A DNA stretch of 64,000 nt, taken from positions 4,068,417 through 4,132,416 of the forward strand of contig NZ_CP136051.1 in assembly GCF_032999765.1 (NCBI RefSeq), given 5' to 3'. Source of the DNA: Imperialibacter roseus. Its GTDB lineage: Bacteria > Bacteroidota > Bacteroidia > Cytophagales > Cyclobacteriaceae. The first letter of the stretch is position 1. Each line of letters opens with the position of its first letter. The position numbers and the translations under genes are program-made. The notes beneath the pieces were generated by a model. The model was not told the DNA's origin. It did no database searches and saw only the letters and a list, made by a program, of their open reading frames with translations. Of the stretch, positions 25,394 to 33,617 are shown piece after piece.

Positions 25394-25538
25394 AACACCA
25401 TCAATGGTTCAACATTTGAGGGAAATTCGTAATCAAGTCAGTCTAGACATTATGAATATGTCATTAGCTGAGGAACGAGCCTATTTATCCGAACAACTTG
25501 CCCAACTGAAAGCCAAGCAAAAAAAGGCGAACAGGTAA
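25377..25538 (+). CDS. Small partner protein of the PIN gene, candidate antitoxin (53 aa)
   Basis: An ATG at 25377 inside the end of the PIN gene opens a 53-codon frame ending in TAA at 25538. The sequence is charged and helical: MVQHLREIRNQVSLDIMNMS then LAEERAYLSEQLAQLKAK, with a lysine-rich end. Small proteins with the pattern REIRxxxSLxIMxMSxEE downstream of PIN genes are familiar to me from Bacteroidota and chlorobial genomes. The order toxin-then-antitoxin is reversed from classical vapBC. No DNA-binding motif is evident. Confidence 0.6.
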   Translation: MKTATRTPSMVQHLREIRNQVSLDIMNMSLAEERAYLSEQLAQLKAKQKKANR

Positions 25539-25565
25539 CAAGTCCTTCAATCGTCCTCGTTTGAG

Positions 25566-25583
25566 TCCCGATAATTATCGGGA
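25566..25583. terminator. Perfect 18-bp palindrome between convergent genes
   Basis: TCCCGATAATTATCGGGA is fully self-complementary. It lies 28 bp after the small PIN partner gene and 67 bp before the end of the convergent aminotransferase gene. There is no T-run, so termination is possible but not certain. Confidence 0.4.
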
Positions 25584-25649
25584 GAAACGGCTGTCGGCCC
25601 GGAAGGATATAGCGAGACAAGCGATGGCATCGCCTCGTAAAAATCGTAC

Positions 25650-27035
25650 TTACTTCATCCCACTCACCGCCACCACACTCTCCACAATCAACCTCACCTC
25701 CTCGTCCGTCATCGTCGGATGCAGGGAAATCCTTACCCAGCCAGGCTTGGCGGAGGTATCGCCCCGGTCGATCAGGTCAGTGATTTGTTTTGATTGCTCC
25801 GCCCCAATCCCCAGCAAATAGTGCCCATAGGTGCCTGCACAGGAGCAGCCCCCCCGGCACTGGATGCCAAAGTAGTCGTTGAGCAGCTGCACGGTAGTGT
25901 TGAAGTGCTGGCCCTCCACATAGAAGGATACAATCGGCAGCCTGTTTCTATGCTGCGGAGCCAGTATGCGCACATCGGGAATGCCCGACAAACCCTCCCA
26001 CAAAATTGCCAGCAGCTCCTCCTCCCGGTGTGCCATGCGGTCGACCCCCATCTGCTCCTTTAGTTGAATACACAGCGCCGCTTTGATCGTTTGCAAAATC
26101 GGTGGTGTGCCTCCATCTTCCCGGTCCTCAATGTCGTCCACGTACTTCCGCCCGCCCCAGGGGTTCGTCCAGTCGACCGTGCCACCACCGCTGTTGTCGG
26201 GCACGTCGTTATGGTAGAGCTTTCTGTTAAAGACCAGCACGCCGGAAGCACCCGGCCCACCCAAAAACTTATGAGGAGAAAAGTAGACAGCGTCCAGGTG
26301 TGCTCCCTCTTGCGTAGGGTGCATGTTGATGTTCATATAAGGCGCCGAGCAGGCAAAGTCGACAAAACAATAGCCGTCGTGCCTGTGCATCACCCCGGCA
26401 ATATCGTGGTAGGGAGTGCTGATGCCCGTCACATTGGAGCAGGCGGTAATGGCGGCAATTTTCAGCGGCCGGGCATTGTAGCGGGCCACTGCTTCTTCAA
26501 ACAGAGCGGCCTCTACTTCTCCCCTGGCGTTGGGCGGCACTACCACCACGTCGGCGATGGTTTCGAGCCAGCTGGTGTGGTTGGAGTGGTGCTCCATGTG
26601 CGTGATGAAGACCACAGGCCGTTCCGATGCTGGCACTTGCCACCTGTGCCTGAACCGCTCAGGCACCCGCAGCCCCAGAAGTCGTTGCAGCTTGTTCACA
26701 CCGTCGGTCATGCCGGAACCGGACGCAATCAGTACATCGTCGGCCGAAGCATTCACATGGCTTTTGATGGTCTGCCTGGCATTGTGATAAGCACGTGATA
26801 TAAACGCCCCGGAGTGGCTGGTGTCCGTGTGGGTGTTGGCCATCATGGGCATAATCTCCTGCAGCAGGTGGCTTTCAATCGGCCAGTAGCAGCGCCCGCT
26901 GGCCGTCCAGTCGGCATACAGCATGCGGATAGAGGAATGCCTGGCCGTGGCTATTTGCTGGTCAATGCCGATAATATTCTTCCTGTAGGAAACGAAGTAC
27001 GCTTCCAGGTCGAGTGTTTGTTGATGTTTTTCCAT
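25650..27035 (-). CDS. Class V aminotransferase-fold PLP enzyme (cysteine desulfurase-like)
   Basis: 461 residues. PLP Lys is at about 256 (YFSPHKFLGGPGASG), the PLP Asp in CFVDFACSAPYM and HMEHHSNHTSW near 147. The segment QCRGGCSCAGTYGHYLLGIG (Cys 393, 397, 399) is in the region where SufS-type desulfurases carry their active Cys, but with three closely spaced cysteines. It is longer than SufS (about 400 aa). Likely reactions are C-S or C-Se lyase or a related amino acid lyase. A sulfur-import operon lies just upstream on the same strand, 285 bp away, which makes a sulfur role plausible. Substrate not established. Confidence 0.85.
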   Translation of the reverse strand: MEKHQQTLDLEAYFVSYRKNIIGIDQQIATARHSSIRMLYADWTASGRCYWPIESHLLQEIMPMMANTHTDTSHSGAFISRAYHNARQTIKSHVNASADDVLIASGSGMTDGVNKLQRLLGLRVPERFRHRWQVPASERPVVFITHMEHHSNHTSWLETIADVVVVPPNARGEVEAALFEEAVARYNARPLKIAAITACSNVTGISTPYHDIAGVMHRHDGYCFVDFACSAPYMNINMHPTQEGAHLDAVYFSPHKFLGGPGASGVLVFNRKLYHNDVPDNSGGGTVDWTNPWGGRKYVDDIEDREDGGTPPILQTIKAALCIQLKEQMGVDRMAHREEELLAILWEGLSGIPDVRILAPQHRNRLPIVSFYVEGQHFNTTVQLLNDYFGIQCRGGCSCAGTYGHYLLGIGAEQSKQITDLIDRGDTSAKPGWVRISLHPTMTDEEVRLIVESVVAVSGMK

Positions 27036-27192
27036 GATTAACAGGTCAGATTAAAGGCGCAGACTGTTGCACTACTACCGCTACCGCATGGGCAATATTG
27101 TTTAGCTCATTCTACCTTCACTTCCGAAGCCGGGTAGAATTGCTCCGAATTGATGAGACCCTTAACTGGACATAAATGCTAGCGCTGGCGCC

Positions 27193-27234
27193 CCCCTCTC
27201 CCAAAAGGAGAGGGGAAACAAATGCTTAGCATTT
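27193..27234. repeat. Two adjacent short hairpins in the 27.0-27.3 kb gap
   Basis: CCCCTCTCC (27193-27201) pairs with GGAGAGGGG (27207-27215). AAATGC and GCATTT (27220-27234) pair around TTA. They lie between the rhodanese-like gene and the aminotransferase gene and could end sulfur-operon transcription. Confidence 0.4.
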
Positions 27235-27319
27235 CAACGGGCGCCCGGCTTAGGGGTGAGGTGTGTGTCGTCCTAAATAGGTTCCCATCTTACAGACGCT
27301 TGAATTTTGGTCGCCCTGA

Positions 27320-27925
27320 TCAACACCCCTTTCTTACCAGCTTACCCACCCTTTTCACTACGGGCCAGGAAGCTTTGCTTAAATCCTTGCTGTAGTAAGC
27401 AAGCCCGGTACTGTCCTTTTCAAACTCTGCCTGCCCGCCGTAAAAACGGGTAAGGGCCTCTACTTTCTCAGCCATCAACGAGTCTTCGCCACGAATCTCC
27501 AATGGAAGCGTTGGGTAGAGCAGATAATTGTACCAGTCGTGCACGCCGCCGTAGAGAATGGATGACCGCTTTTTAATAGCCTGAGGCAGTGAGATGATCC
27601 ATAGATGACGGGTCAGCAGGTCATCGCCGGAATAAAAAACGTAAGTCTTGCCTTCCGGCAACCCCTTCTCCTGTATCTCATTCAGCGACATATTCACAGC
27701 CGTAGGCAAATGAAACTCTTCGAATAGGTCGGGCTCCCTGAGGTCGATAAGCACCAGCGGCTCCCGGTTCTTGATTTGTTCTGCCAGCGTCACCACCGAC
27801 ACAAACCTGGGCTCCTGACTCACGCTCTTCGGGCCGTTGGGAAAGGCCAGCGCCACTACCAACGACGCCACAGCCAGCAAAAAGGCCATCGCAGCCAGCT
27901 TCTGATTTAAGGTGAGTTGTTTCAT
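27320..27925 (-). CDS. Membrane-anchored rhodanese-like protein lacking the usual catalytic Cys
   Basis: 201 residues. An N-terminal hydrophobic helix (about 8-28) anchors the protein. The rhodanese domain shows LIDLREPDLFEEFHLPTAVN and the end GGVHDWYNYLL. At the place of the active-site loop after the central strand the sequence is TYVFYSGDDLLTRH, with no Cys, so sulfur transfer by the standard mechanism is unlikely. It overlaps the preceding YeeE-like gene by 4 bases and is the last gene of the sulfur operon. A binding or scaffold role is inferred. Confidence 0.8.
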   Translation of the reverse strand: MKQLTLNQKLAAMAFLLAVASLVVALAFPNGPKSVSQEPRFVSVVTLAEQIKNREPLVLIDLREPDLFEEFHLPTAVNMSLNEIQEKGLPEGKTYVFYSGDDLLTRHLWIISLPQAIKKRSSILYGGVHDWYNYLLYPTLPLEIRGEDSLMAEKVEALTRFYGGQAEFEKDSTGLAYYSKDLSKASWPVVKRVGKLVRKGC

Positions 27926-28515
27926 TGGCCCGAATACTTTTTTTCAAGTTTCTCCGACGCCCAAAAGCCCGCCAACGCCATGCCTACCAGCAGAAAGACC
28001 ATGATGCCTTCCGGGATGCCGAAGTAGTCGTCCATTGTCACCTGTCCAAGCGGCCCGGCGGTGTAGAAACCTTCCAGCCAGGGGTACAACTCCCCAAATA
28101 AGAAGATACCAAACAGCAGCCCAGCAACGTTCACCAATCCATCCAGACTCCCGGTAGAAGAAGCCACGCAGGAGGTGCCTGGGCAGTAGCCGCCGACAAT
28201 AAAGCCCACACCAAACACCAGTCCACCGATGAGCTGTGGCCAGACAAATGTCGGCGTCAGGTAGATCATATCGGCCTGCAGCAGCCCCGCCCAGCTAAGC
28301 CAGAACACGCCCAGTATGGCCGTGATGATGGCCGTGAACATCATTTTGAACACGGTCATGTCACGAAAGTAAAACTGCCCTGCCAGCTTTTTGGCACTGC
28401 CCAGCCCCGCTCTTTCAAGGAAGAACCCAAAGGCCACGCCCGTTATTAACGCAAAAGCCAGACTGGCCTCCTCTCCTATCCAACCAAATTCGTAAAACGG
28501 TCCGTTCATGCCCAA
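27922..28515 (-). CDS. YeeE/YedE-family transporter, second half
   Basis: 197 residues with about five hydrophobic helices. The motif GGYCPGTSCVASSTGSLDG carries the two conserved cysteines of the DUF395/YeeE family. FFLERAGLGSAKKLAGQFYF is also family-typical. Family knowledge: YeeE takes up thiosulfate through conserved cysteines along the channel. Here the protein is split into two polypeptides; this is the second half, overlapping the first by 10 bases. Inner membrane. Confidence 0.9.
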   Translation of the reverse strand: MGMNGPFYEFGWIGEEASLAFALITGVAFGFFLERAGLGSAKKLAGQFYFRDMTVFKMMFTAIITAILGVFWLSWAGLLQADMIYLTPTFVWPQLIGGLVFGVGFIVGGYCPGTSCVASSTGSLDGLVNVAGLLFGIFLFGELYPWLEGFYTAGPLGQVTMDDYFGIPEGIMVFLLVGMALAGFWASEKLEKKYSGQ

Positions 28516-29036
28516 AGTCGTTTAACAGCGCCAGCCATGGCATAGGCGCCGATGAATAATGCGATCATAAAAATCCAGCTCCCCACGTTCATCATGGCAC
28601 CACCAGTGAGTGCCTGCCCACTGGTGCAGCCCCTGGCCAGTTTGGTACCAAAGGCCATGATTATGCCCCCCAGGAAGGCGTACAAGAAGCGACTGTTGTT
28701 CGACAATAGTTCTCCTTTCTCCACTTTGAACTTGAACCGATGAGCCAGCTTCCCGGAGAGAAACCCGCCAATCAGCACACCCAGCACCTCAAACACCAGC
28801 CAGTCTTTCAGCGGGCTCACGGTGCCATCACCGAGGTAACCCATGTAAAAAGCGCTGGCTTCGGCATGGGAGGCAGACACCGCATTGACGCCCGTAGCCA
28901 CCACCGAAGTCATGGCACCGGAGGCTCCAATGCCACGGCCCATCACCACAAAAGCGGCCAGCAGCACCAGGCCCAGACCTATCCCACAGGCGTAAGGATT
29001 CCAATACGGCTGCGGCACCTTTGGTTGTTTTGACAT
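28506..29036 (-). CDS. YeeE/YedE-family transporter, first half
   Basis: 176 residues with about four hydrophobic helices. The Cys-containing motif is KLARGCTSGQALTGGAMMN, with ending GSWIFMIALFIGAYAMAGAV. It pairs with the gene at 27922 to make a complete transporter for thiosulfate or a similar sulfur compound. The stop of the sulfurtransferase gene upstream lies 1 bp before its start, so the operon is tight. Confidence 0.9.
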   Translation of the reverse strand: MSKQPKVPQPYWNPYACGIGLGLVLLAAFVVMGRGIGASGAMTSVVATGVNAVSASHAEASAFYMGYLGDGTVSPLKDWLVFEVLGVLIGGFLSGKLAHRFKFKVEKGELLSNNSRFLYAFLGGIIMAFGTKLARGCTSGQALTGGAMMNVGSWIFMIALFIGAYAMAGAVKRLWA

Positions 29037-29037
29037 A

Positions 29038-29925
29038 TCAGTCTATTTCTATCGGGAGTTTTTCATCGGGGCCCCACTCATGAAAGGAGCCGTCGTAGAT
29101 TTTGATATCAGTGTACCCAAGCAGTTTGGCCGACGTGTAAACGACCGTCAGCTGCATACCAATATGGCAGTAGAGCACCAGCTGCTTGTCTTTGGACAGC
29201 CCCTGTGCCGCAAAAATGCCCCCCAGGTCTTCCAGCGACTTGAACTCGTAGGCACCTGTGCTGGTTTTTTCGTACAGGCTTGTATAGGGGATGGTTTTGG
29301 CAGTGGGAATCCGTCCCTTGCGGGCCCCGTGGGTGGGCTCGATGCCATTGTAGAAAACCGCTGCCCTACAGTCGACAATATTGGTATTGGCATCTTTGAT
29401 ACTTTTCAGCACGTAGGCCTGGTCGGCCACAAGCCCCGGGTTGGGCTTAATGCTGAAAGCTCCTTTTGCAGGGGAGGGTGTTTCGGCAGACAGAGCCCCT
29501 CCACCGTCTTTCCAGGCCTTTAAGCCTCCATTCAGTATGTAGGTTTTGCTGGCATGGCCGAGGTAGTCGAAGGTGAAGTAGAGCCGGGTCACCATCGGAA
29601 TCCAGTTTTCACCTGTGTAAATCACCACGTCTGTTGACGAGCTGACTCCTTTGCCTTCCAGGATGCTTTTTAGTGTGGCGTCCGGCGGAAGGTCAAAAAC
29701 ATGGGGGTCGTCATCGACGGTGTACTCATCCCCAGCAATGAAAACAGCGCCGGGGATATGCTCTTGCTTGTAGTTGTTTTCTTGCCCTATGTGCAGGATC
29801 ACGAGGTTGTCTTGTTTCATTCTGTTTTTCAGCCAATTGGCATCCACAAGGATATTGGCCTTCTGGGCGAACAGTTGACAGGATAGCAGTAAAAGAGGGA
29901 GTCCAATGAGTTTGAGTTTATGCAT
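29038..29925 (-). CDS. Exported two-domain sulfurtransferase (rhodanese family)
   Basis: 295 residues with a signal peptide (about 1-20, ending LFAQ). Two rhodanese domains follow. The first (about 25-145) lacks a catalytic Cys (VVIYTGENWIPMV), as is normal for the structural domain. The second has the active Cys in LVLYCHIGMQLTVVY. Related to thiosulfate:cyanide or 3-mercaptopyruvate sulfurtransferases. The periplasmic location plus the following YeeE/YedE genes suggests that it handles sulfane sulfur outside the membrane before import. First gene of the four-gene operon (29925 down to 27320). Confidence 0.92.
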   Translation of the reverse strand: MHKLKLIGLPLLLLSCQLFAQKANILVDANWLKNRMKQDNLVILHIGQENNYKQEHIPGAVFIAGDEYTVDDDPHVFDLPPDATLKSILEGKGVSSSTDVVIYTGENWIPMVTRLYFTFDYLGHASKTYILNGGLKAWKDGGGALSAETPSPAKGAFSIKPNPGLVADQAYVLKSIKDANTNIVDCRAAVFYNGIEPTHGARKGRIPTAKTIPYTSLYEKTSTGAYEFKSLEDLGGIFAAQGLSKDKQLVLYCHIGMQLTVVYTSAKLLGYTDIKIYDGSFHEWGPDEKLPIEID

Positions 29926-30355
29926 GACTTTGAGTTTTTCATGCAGTTTAGGGCTTCACCTTTTCTGTTTGGGTTAACAAAGCGTTAAACTCACTTAAGC
30001 AAAAGTTAAAAGTGTTAAAGAAAGGTTAAAAAGGGGCGGCTTTGGTTAAATATAGCTAATTTTTGAAAGCGATCTGCGACATTTGAGGAGGGGAATCACC
30101 ACCTGACGGTTATTGCGATGGAGCGAAACAACATGCAATCTATGTTGAAGATCATCAAGCGACTGAAGCAATCTGTCTGTTAGAACATCGCTCCGGAATA
30201 AAAAAATTGCCGCAACTGTGACAGAATTATGCACACAATCAACAAGCAATTGGCACAGCCTCGCAATGACGTCGAAATAAAAAGCGATAATGAAATCCTT
30301 CGTTTTACCCCAACCCTAAAGGGAGTCGAAGGATTTCATTATTGCATATTGTAAC
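29926..30355. other. Divergent promoter region between sulfur operon and two-component system
   Basis: 430 bp with no gene seen. AT-rich, with short GTTAAA repeats near 29980-30030. A long hairpin directly before the kinase gene is listed separately. Confidence 0.5.
30287..30342 (+). promoter_or_regulatory. 16-bp inverted repeat in the 5' leader of the kinase gene
   Basis: ATAATGAAATCCTTCG (30287-30302) is exactly complementary to CGAAGGATTTCATTAT (30327-30342), with a 24-base loop. It ends 13 bp before the kinase ATG. It could be a dimer operator with wide spacing, or an RNA hairpin that affects translation. Confidence 0.5.
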
Positions 30356-31651
30356 ATGAAACTATCAAAGTACACTTTCATCCTCCTCTTCCTCGTGGTT
30401 GTTACCTCCCTGGGTGTGCTGTTGTACAATCAATACCGCATTCTCGAGCAGGACATCGAAACCAACAGGAACGTCATGAGCATGGCGGTGCCGGACATCC
30501 TCTCCGACCTTTACGATAACTCCATGTACAACGACGACCTGCGAGACCTGGTTGATGACATCAGGGGAACCGACTCCTTTGTATTTACCAACACCTCCGA
30601 GGTCACCGATCCGCTCCAACTGAAGCTCAAAACAGAGATCGACAAGGTGCTGGCACTTAATTATCCAAACTTCGACTACAGGGTAGACGGCTACACATCA
30701 AGCGAATATGGCTGCATGATCCACCGTGGCAACTGGCCGGTGCAGCCAGAAGCAAAAAATGTGATGGCAGCCGACAATCACCTTTGCTTCTGCATGATTT
30801 ACCCCAAAAAGCTCGACATCGCCATGACCTACACCAACAAAGGGGCGGCAGTGCTGGGAGAGTCTGCAGATATCATCCGCACCAGTCTTATTCTCATTGT
30901 GGTAATACTAGGCGCATTTGGCTACACCATTTACACGATCAACAAGCAGAAGAAACTGTCCGATCTCAAGCGGGACTTCATCAACAACCTCACCCATGAG
31001 TTCAAAACACCCATCTTTTCCATTTCGCTTGCGGCCAAATCGCTGAAAGCGAAAGAGGAAGTAAAGACCTCAGAAAAGATGACTTCCTACGTGAACCTCA
31101 TCGGCGCAGAGAGCAAAAGGTTGCAGACCCAGGTGGACAAAATCCTGCAGATGGCTATGCTTGACTCGGGTAATCTCCACCTCGAAAAAAAGACATTTGA
31201 TCTCCATGAGGTGATCCGGCAAGTAGCAGACAGCTTTACCATGATCATTGCTGAAAAGCAAGGTGAAATAAAGCTCAGCTTGTTGGCAAAGAGGCACCTC
31301 ATCACGGCCGATGAAACCCACATCAAAAACGTGCTGTACAACCTGATCGACAATGCACAGAAGTACACCAACGGAGCACCCAAAATCAACATCAGCACTT
31401 CCGACACAGCACAGGATGGCATCTTGCTGGTGGTAAAAGACCATGGCATTGGCATCGACGAGCGGGTACAGAAATACATCTTCGATCAGTTTTACCGGGC
31501 TCAGCAGGGCGACATCCACACTGTGAAAGGCTTTGGGCTGGGGCTCAGCTATGTCAAGCGCATTGTGGAATTTCATATGGGCACCATCAGCCTCACGAGC
31601 CAACCAGGCGCTGGCAGCGAGTTTAGCATCTTTTTACCCCAGGTGTCATGA
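30356..31651 (+). CDS. Sensor histidine kinase (two-component)
   Basis: 431 residues. TM helices at about 7-25 and 175-195 enclose a 150-residue extracytoplasmic sensor with Cys 120, 144 and 146 (YGCMIHRGN, NHLCFCMIYP). These could bind metal or form disulphides. HisKA has His 214 (NNLTHEFKTPIFS). HATPase_c shows LYNLIDNAQKYTNG, DHGIGI and GFGLGLSYVKRIVE. The gene overlaps the response regulator by 4 bases (ATGA), a standard cognate pair. It is divergent from the sulfur operon, so control of that operon in response to a thiol-reactive signal is plausible but inferred. Confidence 0.92.
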   Translation: MKLSKYTFILLFLVVVTSLGVLLYNQYRILEQDIETNRNVMSMAVPDILSDLYDNSMYNDDLRDLVDDIRGTDSFVFTNTSEVTDPLQLKLKTEIDKVLALNYPNFDYRVDGYTSSEYGCMIHRGNWPVQPEAKNVMAADNHLCFCMIYPKKLDIAMTYTNKGAAVLGESADIIRTSLILIVVILGAFGYTIYTINKQKKLSDLKRDFINNLTHEFKTPIFSISLAAKSLKAKEEVKTSEKMTSYVNLIGAESKRLQTQVDKILQMAMLDSGNLHLEKKTFDLHEVIRQVADSFTMIIAEKQGEIKLSLLAKRHLITADETHIKNVLYNLIDNAQKYTNGAPKINISTSDTAQDGILLVVKDHGIGIDERVQKYIFDQFYRAQQGDIHTVKGFGLGLSYVKRIVEFHMGTISLTSQPGAGSEFSIFLPQVS

Positions 31652-32337
31652 GCAGCATTTTACTTGTAGAAGACGACCACAGCCTGGGCTATATCCTGAA
31701 GGAGTACCTGCAAATGCACGACTTTACTGTGGAATGGACAAAAGACGGCGAAGAAGGGCTGCAAGCGTTCCAGCCTGGCAAGTTCGACATCTGCATCCTG
31801 GACGTGATGATGCCCAAAATGGACGGCTTTGCCCTGGCCGGTAAGTTGAAAGCCATTGACCCCACCCTTCCATTGATCTTTCTCACCGCCAAGTCGATGA
31901 AAATCGACAAGATGAAAGGCTTTAAGGCCGGTGCCGACGACTACATTGTCAAGCCGGTGGACGAGGAAGAGCTCATTATGCGGATTCAGGCAGTGTTGCG
32001 CCGTAGCGGGCAGCCCAACAAGGCAGCCACCACAGAAAGCTACACCATTGGCAGCCACACCTTTCACCTGAAAAACCGGCAGCTGCTCCGCAATGGAGAA
32101 GCCGTCAACCTCACCAAGAAGGAGGCCCGGGTACTGCAGCTCCTGTGCGAGTCGATGGGTGAGCTGGTGGAAAGCGACAAAATCCTCCGGGAGGTGTGGG
32201 GAGAAAACACCTATTTCACCCGCCGCAGCATGGATGTGTACATCTCCAAGCTCCGAAAGTACCTGAGCACCGACGAAAGCGTAAAGATCCAGAACATGCA
32301 CGGGAGCGGGTATATTTTGGGGGAAAATGAAAGATGA
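31648..32337 (+). CDS. OmpR-family response regulator
   Basis: 229 residues. The receiver domain has DD near residue 9, phospho-acceptor Asp 52 (ILDVMMPKMDGF) and the conserved Thr/Lys (FLTAKSMK, IVKPVDEEE). The winged-helix effector domain (about 130-229) shows LTKKEARVLQLLCES and EVWGENTYFTRRSMDVYISK. Cognate of the kinase at 30356, by the 4-base overlap. Targets are not visible; the neighbouring sulfur operon is a candidate. Confidence 0.94.
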   Translation: MSSILLVEDDHSLGYILKEYLQMHDFTVEWTKDGEEGLQAFQPGKFDICILDVMMPKMDGFALAGKLKAIDPTLPLIFLTAKSMKIDKMKGFKAGADDYIVKPVDEEELIMRIQAVLRRSGQPNKAATTESYTIGSHTFHLKNRQLLRNGEAVNLTKKEARVLQLLCESMGELVESDKILREVWGENTYFTRRSMDVYISKLRKYLSTDESVKIQNMHGSGYILGENER

Positions 32338-32342
32338 TACAA

Positions 32343-32420
32343 AGCCCCTTGGTTCGTGTCTCATGATCCAACCCTTACCATCATCCTGAGTGCCTTGTCG
32401 ACTTCAACCAATGCGAAGAA
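32343..32420. repeat. REP-like element, diverged copy
   Basis: Left arm TTGGTTCGTGTCTCATGATC is clear. The right arm is strongly decayed but ends in CCAATGCGAAG at the expected distance. It follows the response regulator stop directly, as other copies follow genes. Confidence 0.55.
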
Positions 32421-32564
32421 AATTGCCTGCCAGCAGACATATTGTGAACAAGGAGCAGCAACTTTGCCCCGATCCAGCTAAGATCAAATAAATTGTGGAT
32501 CAAATTGTGGCTATGCAAAACCGGCTGCAGGCGCATACTACCAACAATGTGAATACTCCGAAAA

Positions 32565-33149
32565 ATGATTAAAGAGCAACTTCTCCAGTATGTTCGTAGC
32601 TTCGTTGCGCTCACCGACGAAGAGTCAGAGCAATTTTTAGCTCCCTTTGAAGAGGTTCATGTAAAAAAACGGCAATTCATTGTGCAGCCCAATTTCACCA
32701 ACAAGCACCGGGCTTTTGTAGTAAAGGGCGCCTTCAGAAGCTATGCCGTCCACGACGGGCAGGAACACACCCTTCAGTTTGCCATCGAAAATTGGTGGGT
32801 GTCGGACTTCAACAGCTACATTTACCAGCATCCGGCAACGCTTTTTATTGTGGCCCTGGAGGACAGCATCCTCCTTCAAATTGAATACAGCAGAGAGCAG
32901 GAGCTCAAAAAGGCGAACCATAAGTTTGAAACCTTCTTCAGGATCATGGCCGAAAAAGGACTGGCCTTTGAGCACCGGCGCATCATTTTCAACCTTTGCC
33001 ACTCTGCCGAAGCCCGTTATGAGAATTTCATCCTGAACTTCCCCAATTTCATTCAGCGGGTGCCGCAATACGCCCTGGCTTCTTATCTGGGTATGACCAC
33101 CGAGTTTCTGTCACGAATCCGCAACAAAAAAGCGCACCGAAGAAGTTGA
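32565..33149 (+). CDS. Crp/Fnr-family transcriptional regulator
   Basis: 194 residues. The cyclic-nucleotide-binding-like barrel (about 25-115) includes VVKGAFRSYAV and EHTLQFAIENWWVSDFNSYI. The C-terminal HTH is VPQYALASYLGMTTEFLSRI. The barrel lacks the cAMP-binding RxS signature, as in most Bacteroidota members. No Fe-S cysteine cluster is present. The next three small genes on the same strand (33252, 33618, 34025) may be its targets. Confidence 0.88.
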   Translation: MIKEQLLQYVRSFVALTDEESEQFLAPFEEVHVKKRQFIVQPNFTNKHRAFVVKGAFRSYAVHDGQEHTLQFAIENWWVSDFNSYIYQHPATLFIVALEDSILLQIEYSREQELKKANHKFETFFRIMAEKGLAFEHRRIIFNLCHSAEARYENFILNFPNFIQRVPQYALASYLGMTTEFLSRIRNKKAHRRS

Positions 33150-33251
33150 ACTACATCAACCTCTTTTCTTGATCTGCTTCATTTTTCCTGCCTTTTGATC
33201 GCCGCACTTTTGTGCTGTCAATTTTGACAAATGATCTAAAAAAGAAAGAAA

Positions 33252-33605
33252 ATGGAACAATCGCTGAACGAAATCTTCTCAGCCAAAAACGAGCTGGTAA
33301 AGAAAGGGCAGATAGTGGAAGCCACTGAAAAGTACTTTGCTGCCCATGCCAAAACCATCGACTTTGACGGTACAGTAACCCACAACAAATCGGAAATGGT
33401 TGCCAAAATGCAGGGGTTTGCAGGCGCCATAGCAAAAGTCAATGGCATTGAGCTGCACCACGCCGCCCTCAACGGAGACACCTCTTTTGCCGAATTCACT
33501 TTCGACTTCGACATGAAAGACGGAAGCAAAATCCTATGGCACGAAATCCTGAAGACATCATGGGAAAACGGGCAGATTGTAGAGGAACAATACTTTAAAG
33601 CCTAA
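33252..33605 (+). CDS. SnoaL/NTF2-like protein
   Basis: 117 residues. Helical start (SLNEIFSAKNELVKKGQIVE), ATEKYFAAHAKTIDFDGTVT, then HNKSEMVAKMQGF and a C-terminal beta-sheet, all in line with a SnoaL-like cone fold. Function unknown. It begins 102 bp after the Crp-family gene and 12 bp before the next, so the latter two are probably one operon. Confidence 0.75.
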   Translation: MEQSLNEIFSAKNELVKKGQIVEATEKYFAAHAKTIDFDGTVTHNKSEMVAKMQGFAGAIAKVNGIELHHAALNGDTSFAEFTFDFDMKDGSKILWHEILKTSWENGQIVEEQYFKA

Positions 33606-33617
33606 ACCACCCGTCAG

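Noticed and set aside
26064-26798. Plus-strand frame of 244 codons
   Set aside because: Antisense to the class V PLP enzyme, with His/Val-rich shadow composition and no recognisable domain.
32401-32490. Small plus-strand ORF after the response regulator
   Set aside because: It begins in the tail of a decayed REP-like element and has no conserved look; too weak to call.
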